35,062 bases of DNA, taken from JBBQVS01 sp964250805. GTDB lineage: Bacteria > Chloroflexota > Ktedonobacteria > Ktedonobacterales > Ktedonobacteraceae. The notes beneath the pieces are model-generated. The model did no database searches, was not told where the DNA came from, and saw only the letters and a list, made by a program, of their open reading frames with translations. Shown piece by piece: positions 8,025-15,610 of the stretch (the first letter of the stretch is position 1; each line of letters opens with the position of its first letter). A program made the position numbers and the translations under genes. The DNA is taken from positions 1-35,062 of the forward strand of contig CAXUHG010000050.1 of the NCBI GenBank assembly GCA_964250805.1, given 5' to 3'.

Positions 8025-9872
8025 CTAGCGTCCGAGTTGCGCACGAAGGCGTTGGTACATTTGTGTTACTGCACCATTGCTCGGTCCTAGTGGACCAATA
8101 ACGTAAGAACATTCGCGGAATGCATCCTCTAGTTTGTTCTGCTTTTCATATGCTTGACTGAGCAGGAAACGAGCCTGATAATCGCTGGCGTTAATCATTA
8201 GCACTTGCACGAATGCCTGTTCCGCAATCTGGGGCTGGTTAATACGTAGAGCGAGTTGACCGAGGGCGAAGTGTAGTGGTCCAACAACGTTTGGCTGTTT
8301 GGGTGCCAGACGTACCGCCTCCTGGTATTCACGTAGTGCTGGATCGAGTTGATTAGTACGTTCGTAACTCTGTGCAAGTCTCTGATGTGCCTCAAAGTCC
8401 TTGGGGTTGTAGCGTAGCGATTGTATGTATTCCGTCACCGCTTGCGGAGGCGATTGACGTAGAAATAGCCAGACATCACCAAGTAGTTTGTGTGTTTCCG
8501 CATCCTCAACATTTAGTTGTAACGATCTGCTATAGGCTTGTATCGCAGGGTCGATCTGTTGCCGACGCGCGAACACTTGCCCAAAAAGCTTGTGGACGAG
8601 GGCATTGTTTGGCTCAATGCCATAGGCACGTTGCACCGACACATAAGCTTCATCGACCCGCCCCGCCATAATCTGGTTTGTCGCGGCGATGATAAACTGA
8701 CCAGCAGGACCATTAACCCCTAGCTGTATAGACGGAGCATTGGGTCCTGACACTCTGACGCTATTCGGCGTATTTGGTCCCGAAGGTTGACGTGGTTCGG
8801 GTCGAAATGATGTAGGGCCAGAACCTGCAAGTGAGCCAGTAGGGAGCGGTGCCAGATTGATAATGGCGCGTTCCATCTCAGCAGCGTTAGACCAGCGCTG
8901 ATCGGGAAACATTGCCAGTGCTTTCATCACAATCTGCTCGAAGGCTGGTGTGACGTCGGGACGTAGTGAGCGTAACGGCGGAAATGAGAAGATTGTCGGT
9001 TTGTTGTTCGATGCATCGTGGCGCGTCAATACTCTGTAGAGCGTCGCCCCTAGCGCGTAAATATCGCTGCGTGGCTCTGGATTGCCTATCAACTGCTCCT
9101 GTGGTGCGTAGCCGACAGTCATGATAATCGTGGCTTGTCTCTGCGACTGAAAGGTGCGTGCGATACCAAAGTCGATCAGCTTGATGTCGTCGTTATCCGT
9201 GACCATGATGTTCGTCGGTTTGAGGTCGCGGAAAATAATAGGTGGCGATAGGCGATGGAGATAGCTGAGAACACTACACACCTGTTGTCCCCAGTGACGT
9301 GCGCGCGCCTCTGAAATACCCCGTGTACCGTTAATGCCAGCAATCGTCGCCTCCTGCTCTAACACGGCTCCCATTGTGCGTCCCTCAATGAAGTCCATCA
9401 CAAGATAGTGTCTGCCACCATCGACGAAGAAATCGCGCACACGTGGGATACACTGATGATTGAGTTCGAGTAACAGCGATGCCTCGCGCGAGAACCACTC
9501 GACCGACTGAGCGCGTTCACTCTCGCTCTGAAAATCGTCAAGCATCTCTTTGACCGCACAGGGTTTGTTAAAGCGCTTGTCAATGGCACGATAGACGGCG
9601 CCCATACCTCCCGCCGCAACCATGCGTTCGATTCGATAGCGTTTCCCATCCGATAGCTCAGTTCCCGGTGCCAGACGTTGCTGATTAGCCGCATGCGCCC
9701 CATTAGACGCACTAGAAGCTTCCGATGAAGACGCTGGAACATTAGGAGTAGACGGGGTTGGGACGGGCAAAGAAATTTCTGGCTCTGTGCCGCTAGGTCC
9801 ATTGGCAGGCAGAGAAGAAGCGTTACTTATGGGTGATATATTCTTAGGGTCATATGAATAGTTATTTGCCAT
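8025..9872 (-). CDS. soluble Ser/Thr protein kinase with C-terminal TPR repeats
   Basis: Hanks-type kinase, 615 aa. A Pro/Ser-rich N-terminal stretch (1-70) precedes the kinase domain (about 78-345). The glycine loop is AAGGMGAVYR, the ATP lysine K108 lies in CAVKEM, the catalytic loop is FRDLKPTNIM (D216), DFG is at 234-236, and GYAPQEQ takes the place of the APE motif. The usual HRD histidine is Phe, a common variant in such bacterial kinases. Residues about 395-610 form TPR-like helical repeats for protein binding. No membrane helix is seen, so it should be cytoplasmic, unlike its PP2C partner. The ribosome site before the ATG is weak. An extended -10 promoter lies upstream at 9994-10002. 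Confidence 0.92.
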   Translation of the reverse strand: MANNYSYDPKNISPISNASSLPANGPSGTEPEISLPVPTPSTPNVPASSSEASSASNGAHAANQQRLAPGTELSDGKRYRIERMVAAGGMGAVYRAIDKRFNKPCAVKEMLDDFQSESERAQSVEWFSREASLLLELNHQCIPRVRDFFVDGGRHYLVMDFIEGRTMGAVLEQEATIAGINGTRGISEARARHWGQQVCSVLSYLHRLSPPIIFRDLKPTNIMVTDNDDIKLIDFGIARTFQSQRQATIIMTVGYAPQEQLIGNPEPRSDIYALGATLYRVLTRHDASNNKPTIFSFPPLRSLRPDVTPAFEQIVMKALAMFPDQRWSNAAEMERAIINLAPLPTGSLAGSGPTSFRPEPRQPSGPNTPNSVRVSGPNAPSIQLGVNGPAGQFIIAATNQIMAGRVDEAYVSVQRAYGIEPNNALVHKLFGQVFARRQQIDPAIQAYSRSLQLNVEDAETHKLLGDVWLFLRQSPPQAVTEYIQSLRYNPKDFEAHQRLAQSYERTNQLDPALREYQEAVRLAPKQPNVVGPLHFALGQLALRINQPQIAEQAFVQVLMINASDYQARFLLSQAYEKQNKLEDAFRECSYVIGPLGPSNGAVTQMYQRLRAQLGR

Positions 9873-9993
9873 ATGTCTGTTACACCGCTCTATACTAACT
9901 AAACTCTGTGTTTCGCATAACGGATAGATTTTCTATATAAAAAGAGTCCAGCCCACATTCTTCCGATATACTCTGTCATCTCACATTGCAGGC

Positions 9994-10002
9994 ATTATAA
10001 CA
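9994..10002 (-). promoter_or_regulatory. extended -10 promoter of the kinase-phosphatase operon
   Basis: The minus strand reads TGTTATAAT, an exact extended -10 (TG-N-TATAAT). No good -35 hexamer is seen 17 nt upstream, which fits the extended -10 class. The leader to the kinase ATG would be about 115 nt. Confidence 0.5.
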
Positions 10003-10060
10003 TATCTTCTCAATCTGGACAGTGGTTTTTTTCACAAATTGCTCGGTTATTTTTTCACGT

Positions 10061-10094
10061 AGGAGGATACAATCAGCATTGATTGTATCCTCCT
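10061..10094. terminator. 15-bp perfect hairpin after the HisD-like gene
   Basis: Arms 10061-10075 and 10080-10094 pair perfectly around the loop GCAT, 11 nt past the stop codon of the HisD-like gene. In the leftward direction the stem is followed by an A-rich rather than a T-rich stretch, so simple U-tract termination is not indicated. Confidence 0.6.
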
Positions 10095-10105
10095 CTACAT
10101 CATTT

Positions 10106-11437
10106 TTATGCATTTAACGGTTGTTTGGACGACCCACGCGCCCCTGTCACCGCGTTAGCATGCGCGGGAAAACCCTCAAACTCGGCAAGGCGGCGCGTCG
10201 TCTCGCGGAGTGACTCATAGCCTTCCTCGGTGACATATGCCAAGCCTGTACGCTTCAGGAAGTCGAAGACGGAGGTACACGAATAGGTGTGCGCGAATCC
10301 TCCAGTTGGTAGGATAGCATTGGTTCCTGCACTAAAGTTACCAAGAGTGACAGGCGTATAGGGACCTAGCAGTATCTCACCTGCGTTCTTTAAGGCTCCG
10401 AGTAACGCGAATGGTTCGCGTACCTGCACCTCAAGATGCTCAGGTGCGTACTCATTGGTAAACTCGATGGCTTGCTGCATCGTCTCCGTGAGGATGATAC
10501 CGCCCGTTCCCTTCTCAGACTCGAAACCTGCGCGACAAAAGCTTTGACGTGGCTCTGGCAATGCGGCTATTTTTTCTGGTAACAGAGCTAGTACCGCATC
10601 GACCAGGGAGCGACTATCGGTTACAAGCAAGCTAGAGGAGTCGGGACCATGCTCGGCCTCGATCAAGAGGTCGCCAGCCACCAGTTCGGGGTCTGCACTT
10701 TCATCGGCTAGTAGTATCGACTCGCTCGGTCCTGCCGGTAGCCCGATATCGACCGTCCCGTATAATAGACGCTTTGCAGCAGAGACATAGGCATTGCCAG
10801 GGCCAGTGATTTTATGCACGCGCGCAATTGTCTCCGTCCCATAGGCAAGTGCGGCGATACCGTGAGGACCAGCAATACGATAAATCTCATGGACACCACA
10901 GAGGTCGGCGGCGACAAGCAACGCTGAGTCGATAGTACCATCAGGCTCTGAGGGCGTGCAGACAACGATACGTGGTACACCCGCGATATGAGCAGGTGTC
11001 GCCAGCATATACATTACCGAAGGGAAAATACCTTTTCTGCCAGGAACACAGAGGGCGACGCTACTGATAGGCGTAATCTTTTCGCCAGCCATGACGCCAG
11101 GGGCAACCTGCGTAAACACTTGCTCGTGTGGCATTTGCCGTTCGTGAACTGTACGTACATTGCGAATGGCATGTTTTATTGCAGTATAAATATCGGGGTC
11201 GAGTTTGGAATGGGCATGCTCGATCTCGGCGTGGCTCACGCGTAGAGTGTCTGGTGTGAGCTGCACCTGATCGAATTTCGTCATGTATTCGATGAGTGCT
11301 GCGTCGCCACGCTCTCGCACATCGTACACAATTGGGCGCACATAGTCGATCAGGCTATCGATCTCGACCTCCGCACGGCGCAACAGGCGTATGCGTTGAG
11401 CTGCGTCTAATTGTGCCAGTTCGTAAAAGTGAATCAT
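10106..11437 (-). CDS. HisD-family dehydrogenase, probably not a true histidinol dehydrogenase
   Basis: The 443-aa protein aligns along its whole length with NAD-dependent histidinol dehydrogenase. It keeps the GPGNAYV, LPAGPSES, EAEHGPDS and NEYAPEHLEV motifs and the catalytic Glu-His pair (E333, H334). By motif alignment with the E. coli enzyme, three site residues differ: metal ligand Gln259 is Glu (E260), metal ligand Asp360 is Asn (N367), and substrate-site His367 is Ala (A374). Metal ligands His262 and His419 are kept (H263, H426). It is not in a histidine operon; an MFS transporter lies directly upstream. It may oxidise another alcohol, as other HisD relatives such as HpsN do. The ATG follows GAGG at a long spacing (11 nt). 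Confidence 0.8.
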   Translation of the reverse strand: MIHFYELAQLDAAQRIRLLRRAEVEIDSLIDYVRPIVYDVRERGDAALIEYMTKFDQVQLTPDTLRVSHAEIEHAHSKLDPDIYTAIKHAIRNVRTVHERQMPHEQVFTQVAPGVMAGEKITPISSVALCVPGRKGIFPSVMYMLATPAHIAGVPRIVVCTPSEPDGTIDSALLVAADLCGVHEIYRIAGPHGIAALAYGTETIARVHKITGPGNAYVSAAKRLLYGTVDIGLPAGPSESILLADESADPELVAGDLLIEAEHGPDSSSLLVTDSRSLVDAVLALLPEKIAALPEPRQSFCRAGFESEKGTGGIILTETMQQAIEFTNEYAPEHLEVQVREPFALLGALKNAGEILLGPYTPVTLGNFSAGTNAILPTGGFAHTYSCTSVFDFLKRTGLAYVTEEGYESLRETTRRLAEFEGFPAHANAVTGARGSSKQPLNA

Positions 11438-11468
11438 CTAAAGGAATTCCTCGCTATCTATAATCACT

Positions 11469-11521
11469 AATATCTGTGATAACATTCCTCGGCAAGGCCG
11501 AGGAATGTTATCACAGATATT
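11469..11521. terminator. 25-bp perfect hairpin touching the MFS stop codon
   Basis: Arms 11469-11493 and 11497-11521 pair perfectly over 25 bp around loop AAG. The right arm ends on the base next to the MFS stop codon (11522-11524). The HisD-like gene starts only 31 nt past the other end, leaving no room for a clear separate promoter. The hairpin is therefore either between two genes of one transcript or a terminator that would silence hisD. Confidence 0.65.
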
Positions 11522-12937
11522 CTATCCTCTTGCAACCCTGTCGGCCTCTTCCGCGGCAACGATATCGCTTTTCATCCAGCCGGAGCCGAAGAGACCGACG
11601 AGACCTGCGATTGCGAGCGCGGGCGTACAGGTGACTAAGAGTGCAATGCTCAGGTCTTGTCCCGCTATGCTGTGTGCGAAATGCTGCCCATGTGTTGGGT
11701 CAAATTGCGTTGCAAGTACACCTACTAATGTAGGCGAAAATGCATCTCCTAGCAAGTGGGCAATAAGCAGCGAGACGGCGACTGCAGAGGCACGTAGAGC
11801 CGATGGCACAACGTCCTGTGTCGCGGCTGTGCTGGGACCAGTGTAAATCGTCAATAGCAGAGTCGAGAGCACAAAGAAGACGGTAAACACCAGCAAATTA
11901 TGAATAGTTACAGCCGCCGCGAATGCTGGTGCGCCCAGTAGGAAGCCAATGCCACATACAAGAATACGCGAACCTGGATAACGTTTGTTCAACCAATCTG
12001 CCATGTAGCCACCGAGGACAGTACCAGCCATACCCGCCACCACAACGACTGCACCAGAGAACAGACCCGCTTGTCCAGATTTGAGGCCAAAGGTATCTTT
12101 TTGCTGCAAGTATGTCGGTAGGAAAACGACGTTGACGGTTAGTACGAAGAAGGCGAATATCTGCATCACAATCAGCACAACCAGCGTCCTGATTTTGAGT
12201 AACGTACCGAACTGCACAAAGACGTTTGTTGGCACGGGAATTGGACGCCCCGCCCCCTGCGCTTCTTCAGCGGCTAGCGAGGTCTCACGAGTTTCGAGAG
12301 CCTCCTCGTCGGCCTGATTGCGACGTGGCTCACGCACACGCCATACTAAAAGCGCGAGCAAGAGACCAGGAATGCCTGTGAATATAAACGCCAGACGCCA
12401 ACTTCCAGGATAGAGACCTGCAAGCGAGCCACCAAGTACAAAACCTACGAGAATGCCAACAAGTTGCGCCACGCTCCACCAACTCATGATGCGCGAACGC
12501 TTCTCTCGGCAGAAATAATCGCTCATCAATGCAGTGCCTGCTGGAAAATAGCCAGCCTCGCCAATACCCAGTATCATACGCGATATGAACAGCTTGACGA
12601 AACTGCTGGCGAGGGCGGTCGCGGCGGTAGCAACACTCCAAACGGCGACCGAGATTGCAACAACGTCTCTACGTTTCGCACGGTCTGCCCATATGCCTAG
12701 TGGTATAGTGAAGAGCGTGTAGATAATAAGGAAAGCGGACGCAATGTAGCCAATGCCATCGAGATTAAAGCCAAGTTCTTTGGCGATAACATTCGCCGCT
12801 CCCGTTAAAACATTACGATCTAAATAATTCAAGAAACTGATGAGAAACATAATCCAGAAAACATAGCGAGCATAGCCGGTAGTGATGCGTGGGGCGGTTC
12901 TCGTGCCGACGTTGGCAGAGGAAGCAATATCACTCAT
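11522..12937 (-). CDS. MFS transporter, spinster/hexuronate-type
   Basis: Predicted 471-aa inner-membrane carrier of the major facilitator superfamily with about 12 helices. The first helix carries SFLNYLDRNVL, the loop between helices 2 and 3 has GIWADRAKRRDV (family motif A), helix 4 has RMILGIGEAGYFPAG, and a charged central loop (about residues 205-240) divides the halves. The ATG at 12937 is preferred over an in-frame ATG 57 nt upstream because GGAGG lies 4 nt before it. The substrate cannot be told from sequence. Linkage to the HisD-like dehydrogenase suggests uptake of the alcohol or acid that enzyme handles (inference). Confidence 0.85.
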   Translation of the reverse strand: MSDIASSANVGTRTAPRITTGYARYVFWIMFLISFLNYLDRNVLTGAANVIAKELGFNLDGIGYIASAFLIIYTLFTIPLGIWADRAKRRDVVAISVAVWSVATAATALASSFVKLFISRMILGIGEAGYFPAGTALMSDYFCREKRSRIMSWWSVAQLVGILVGFVLGGSLAGLYPGSWRLAFIFTGIPGLLLALLVWRVREPRRNQADEEALETRETSLAAEEAQGAGRPIPVPTNVFVQFGTLLKIRTLVVLIVMQIFAFFVLTVNVVFLPTYLQQKDTFGLKSGQAGLFSGAVVVVAGMAGTVLGGYMADWLNKRYPGSRILVCGIGFLLGAPAFAAAVTIHNLLVFTVFFVLSTLLLTIYTGPSTAATQDVVPSALRASAVAVSLLIAHLLGDAFSPTLVGVLATQFDPTHGQHFAHSIAGQDLSIALLVTCTPALAIAGLVGLFGSGWMKSDIVAAEEADRVARG

Positions 12938-13066
12938 GGTGCCTCCATATGAGGATAAATAGATGTGGACGAATACACTGCATAAACCCACCATTGGGGA
13001 TTTGCACTACAATACCACAGAGAGAACATAATGTATAGCTTGGGATTTGAACGATGGGTGTAAATA

Positions 13067-13088
13067 CCAGGGCATCCGCAAGGGGAAG
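13067..13088. repeat. short CCGCAAGGGG repeat
   Basis: This 22-bp segment matches 35039-35060 at 19 of 22 positions (shared core CCGCAAGGGGAA). It looks like a fragment of the same dispersed hairpin family. It lies in the 355-nt region between the MFS gene and the Fur-family gene, which otherwise holds the inverted repeat at 13111-13182 and the promoter at 13220-13248. No gene is seen in that region. Confidence 0.4.
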
Positions 13089-13110
13089 GTTTTTGATGAG
13101 TGAACACGCT

Positions 13111-13182
13111 TGTAGAGACCGATGTATCACGTCCTTGTCGGCCCTCAAAATGCCAGCAGGACGTGATACATCGGTCCCTACA
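13111..13182. repeat. GTAGGGACC-family inverted repeat
   Basis: Arms 13111-13135 and 13158-13182 are reverse complements over 25 bp with one mismatch (GTAGAGACC on the left, GGTCCCTAC on the right), around a 22-nt loop. The arm pattern GTAGGGACC then GATGTATCACGTCC is closely related to the arms of the elements at 23780 and 25203. It lies between divergently transcribed genes. Confidence 0.75.
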
Positions 13183-13219
13183 GCAGTTCTGTTGGAAGGC
13201 AAGGGATTGTCTTGGTTTC

Positions 13220-13248
13220 TTGACGCACTATACTAACAGTGTTACGAT
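13220..13248 (+). promoter_or_regulatory. promoter of the Fur-family gene with small dyad
   Basis: TTGACG (13220-13225) and TACGAT (13243-13248) are 17 nt apart, 45 nt before the start codon. The dyad TAACA-G-TGTTA (13234-13244) overlaps the spacer and the first bases of the -10 box and could be an autoregulatory site (inference, weak). Confidence 0.5.
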
Positions 13249-13292
13249 AGATGCACCAGAAACTCTGTTCAGGACGGAAGAGGAGGTGTAAG

Positions 13293-13754
13293 ATGCGCCA
13301 GTATGTCGATGAAAGTAACGATGTGCTGCATAAGCACGGCTATCGCTTAACCCCACAACGCTATCTTGTGTTAAGCGTAATTCAGGATGCCAACGAACAT
13401 ATTAGCCTCGACCAGATCGCCGAACGTGTACAGCATATCAATCCGCGTGTGAGCCTTTCTACTATTTACCGCACGTTGGAACTGCTCAAAGAGTTAGACA
13501 TCATTTCCGAAAATCACCTCCCCGGTAAATCGCCGCACTACGAAATTCCGCGTGGCAACACACATCATCACCTTGTCTGCCAGCGTTGTCACAAGACCAT
13601 CCATCTCGACGACGACCTACTTGGGAACTTGCATGAACGTCTACAGAAACAATACTCCTTTCACTGGCTCTCACTGAGCCTTCTTGCCTCTGGCTATTGT
13701 GATGACTGCTGGCAAAGTACGCATGGTGAGGTAGGGACCGATGATGCTCTTTAA
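13293..13754 (+). CDS. Fur-family metal-dependent repressor
   Basis: The 153-aa product has the Fur family layout. An N-terminal winged helix includes YRLTPQRYLVLSVIQ and the recognition region RVSLSTIYRTLELLKEL. A C-terminal dimer and metal domain has THHHLVCQRC and CDDC. The two CxxC pairs would form the structural zinc site and the His-rich stretch the regulatory site. Which metal or oxidant it senses (Fe, Zn or peroxide) is not clear. Start set at 13293 because GAGGAGGTG lies 6 nt upstream; an in-frame ATG at 13251 has no such site. The last residues, VGTDDAL, are encoded by the left arm of the inserted repeat at 13730-13863. Confidence 0.9.
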   Translation: MRQYVDESNDVLHKHGYRLTPQRYLVLSVIQDANEHISLDQIAERVQHINPRVSLSTIYRTLELLKELDIISENHLPGKSPHYEIPRGNTHHHLVCQRCHKTIHLDDDLLGNLHERLQKQYSFHWLSLSLLASGYCDDCWQSTHGEVGTDDAL

Positions 13755-13863
13755 ATTTTAAATCTGGTAACGCTTCGTCACGCGGTGAGCAGGGAGACCG
13801 CAAGGGTCTCCCCTACATGTCGTTCCCATCTTTAATTTTTAAACAGCATTATCGGTCCCTACC
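13730..13863. repeat. nested inverted repeat inserted at the end of the Fur-family gene
   Basis: The outer arms 13730-13748 and 13845-13863 (GGTAGGGACCGATNATGCT) pair with one G-T wobble. Inside them, AT-rich Leu/Phe-like tracts (TTTAAATTTT and AATTTTTAAA) face each other. The core is a second element, 13790-13821, with the hairpin GGGAGACC-GCAAG-GGTCTCCC. That core is identical for at least 30 bases to 32341-32371. One repeat family thus appears to sit inside another. Confidence 0.7.
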
Positions 13864-13884
13864 CCAACGTATCGCTTTCATTTG

Positions 13885-13925
13885 TATAATCAGGTCCCTA
13901 CAATTCCTCGTAGGAGAGGTATAAT
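13885..13925 (+). promoter_or_regulatory. possible promoter region of the acyl-CoA ligase gene
   Basis: Two perfect TATAAT hexamers occur 35 bp apart (13885-13890 and 13920-13925), with a lone GGTCCCTAC repeat fragment between them. Neither has a convincing -35 box, so use as promoters is tentative. Confidence 0.3.
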
Positions 13926-14004
13926 ACGGGCAAGAAAAATTTCGTCTCCAAGCTTGATAAACTTTGACATTTTATGTGTACTACAGGAGAAAGGATACCT
14001 TTCG

Positions 14005-15543
14005 ATGAGTCTCAATTTAGCAACGATGCTTGTTGAAACGAGCAAACGCAAACCGGACCATACCGCTCTCATCTTCGATGCCTTCAAAATGAGCTATCGT
14101 GAACTACATGAGGCGTCAAACCAGTTTGCTAATGCGTTGACCAATGCTGGTATCAAGCCTGGTCAAAAAGTAGCTCTTATGCTGCCCAATATTCCACAAT
14201 TTGTTGTCTGCTTCTATGGCATTGCGAAGGCTGGTGCAGCCATCGTACCGCTCAATGTTCTACTGAAAGCTCCCGAAGTTGCCTATCATTTGGAAGATAG
14301 TGACGCGGTAATGCTGATCGCATGGGAGGGTTTCGCATCTGAGGCGGTGAGCGGCTATCAACAGACCGATACGTGTCATTCCTTTGTCATCGTTAACGCT
14401 CCTGGTTCACAAACCATGCCCAATGTCGAAGGGGCAACCTCGTTCAATAATATGATGGCGAATGCCTCGCCCGTGTATGAAATGGTGCCGACGATGCCAG
14501 ACGATACCGCCGTCATTTTGTATACAAGCGGTACCACTGGTAGGCCAAAGGGTGCCGAGTTGAGCCACTTCAATCTCTTTTTCAATGCGCGAACCTCCGC
14601 AGACTCACTCGGCATCGACTGGCGTGACGACGACGTTGGTCTGGTTGCTCTGCCACTGTTCCACTCGTTCGGCATTAGCTCCGTGATGAACGTATTGATT
14701 ACCGTTGGTGCCACGTTGACGCTAATGGCGCGTTTTGAGCCTGTCAAGGCGTTCGAGATTATTCAACGCGACCATGTAACCACATTCGCGGGTGTTCCGA
14801 CCATGTACATCTACCTGCTCAATCATCCTGACCGCAAGCAATACGACCTGTCGAGTCTACGTGTTTGTATCAGCGGTGGTGCCGCTAATCCAGTCGAGGT
14901 GTTGAACGCGTGGAAAAAAGAATTTGGCGTGACCATTCTCGAAGGCTATGGACTCTCTGAAACGTCGCCAACGGCCTCGTTCAACGTCCTATTCAAACCC
15001 ACAAAGCCTGGTACCGTTGGCTTGCCCGTCTATGGCGTAGAGATGCGCGTTGTTGATCCGAATGATCAAGAGGTCCCCGTCGGAGACGTGGGTGAGATTG
15101 TTATTCGTGGACATAACGTGATGAAGGGCTATTACAAACGCCCAGAAGCGACTGCGGAGGCTATTCGCAATGGCTGGTTTCATAGCGGCGATATCGGCAA
15201 GATGGACGAAGATGGCTACTTCTCGATTGTTGACCGCAAGAAAGATATGATTATTCGTGGTGGCTTCAACGTTTATCCGCGCGAGGTTGAGGAAGTGCTG
15301 TACGAGCATCCCGATATCGCGGAGGTCGCGGTGATTGGCGTGCCCGACGCGAAGATGGGCGAGGAGGTCAAGGCTATCGTCTACCTCAAGCCAGGAGCTA
15401 AAGCCACCGCCGAAGACATCCAGTCGTTTTGTAAAGAGCGCGTCGCGGCCTACAAATATCCACGCACCGTCGTCTTTATCGACACACCTCTACCCAAAAA
15501 TGCGACGGGCAAGATTTTGAAACGCGAGCTGAGAACAATGTAG
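14005..15543 (+). CDS. long-chain acyl-CoA ligase (AMP-forming)
   Basis: Class I adenylate-forming enzyme, 512 aa, that should activate a fatty or other carboxylic acid to its CoA thioester with ATP. Motifs in order: YTSGTTGRPKGAE (phosphate loop), GYGLSETSP, then GWFHSGDIGKMDEDGYF, DRKKDMIIRGGFNVYPREVE (hinge and C-terminal domain) and PKNATGKILKRE with the catalytic lysine. Length and motifs fit FadD/AlkK-type ligases; chain-length preference cannot be read. Start at 14005 is chosen by AAGGA 9 nt upstream and by where family similarity begins; the frame stays open upstream to 13882. It converges with a carboxyltransferase gene across a 30-bp hairpin, and the two may share acyl-CoA metabolism. 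Confidence 0.93.
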   Translation: MSLNLATMLVETSKRKPDHTALIFDAFKMSYRELHEASNQFANALTNAGIKPGQKVALMLPNIPQFVVCFYGIAKAGAAIVPLNVLLKAPEVAYHLEDSDAVMLIAWEGFASEAVSGYQQTDTCHSFVIVNAPGSQTMPNVEGATSFNNMMANASPVYEMVPTMPDDTAVILYTSGTTGRPKGAELSHFNLFFNARTSADSLGIDWRDDDVGLVALPLFHSFGISSVMNVLITVGATLTLMARFEPVKAFEIIQRDHVTTFAGVPTMYIYLLNHPDRKQYDLSSLRVCISGGAANPVEVLNAWKKEFGVTILEGYGLSETSPTASFNVLFKPTKPGTVGLPVYGVEMRVVDPNDQEVPVGDVGEIVIRGHNVMKGYYKRPEATAEAIRNGWFHSGDIGKMDEDGYFSIVDRKKDMIIRGGFNVYPREVEEVLYEHPDIAEVAVIGVPDAKMGEEVKAIVYLKPGAKATAEDIQSFCKERVAAYKYPRTVVFIDTPLPKNATGKILKRELRTM

Positions 15544-15546
15544 AAT

Positions 15547-15610
15547 CATAGATGTACAAAAAACAAGGAATTGGCGATACCGCCAATTCCTTGTTTTTTG
15601 TACATCTATG
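15547..15610. terminator. 30-bp perfect hairpin between two convergent genes
   Basis: Arms 15547-15576 and 15581-15610 pair perfectly over 30 bp around loop ATAC. It starts 3 nt after the acyl-CoA ligase stop codon, and its right arm contains the stop codon of the opposing carboxyltransferase gene (15606-15608). It could serve both transcripts. The T-run lies inside the stem rather than after it. Confidence 0.75.

Noticed and set aside
7981..8112. Longer start for the PP2C gene
   Set aside because: It would overlap the end of the kinase gene by 88 bp, lacks a ribosome site, and its translation is in the shadow of the kinase C-terminus.
10021..10060. T-rich run next to the hairpin at 10061 as the U-tract of an intrinsic terminator
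   Set aside because: The T-run precedes the stem on the plus strand, so in the leftward transcript it reads as A and does not fit.
13730..13863. CRISPR-like repeat array
   Set aside because: The repeats are inverted and nested rather than direct with even spacers, and no cas genes are present.
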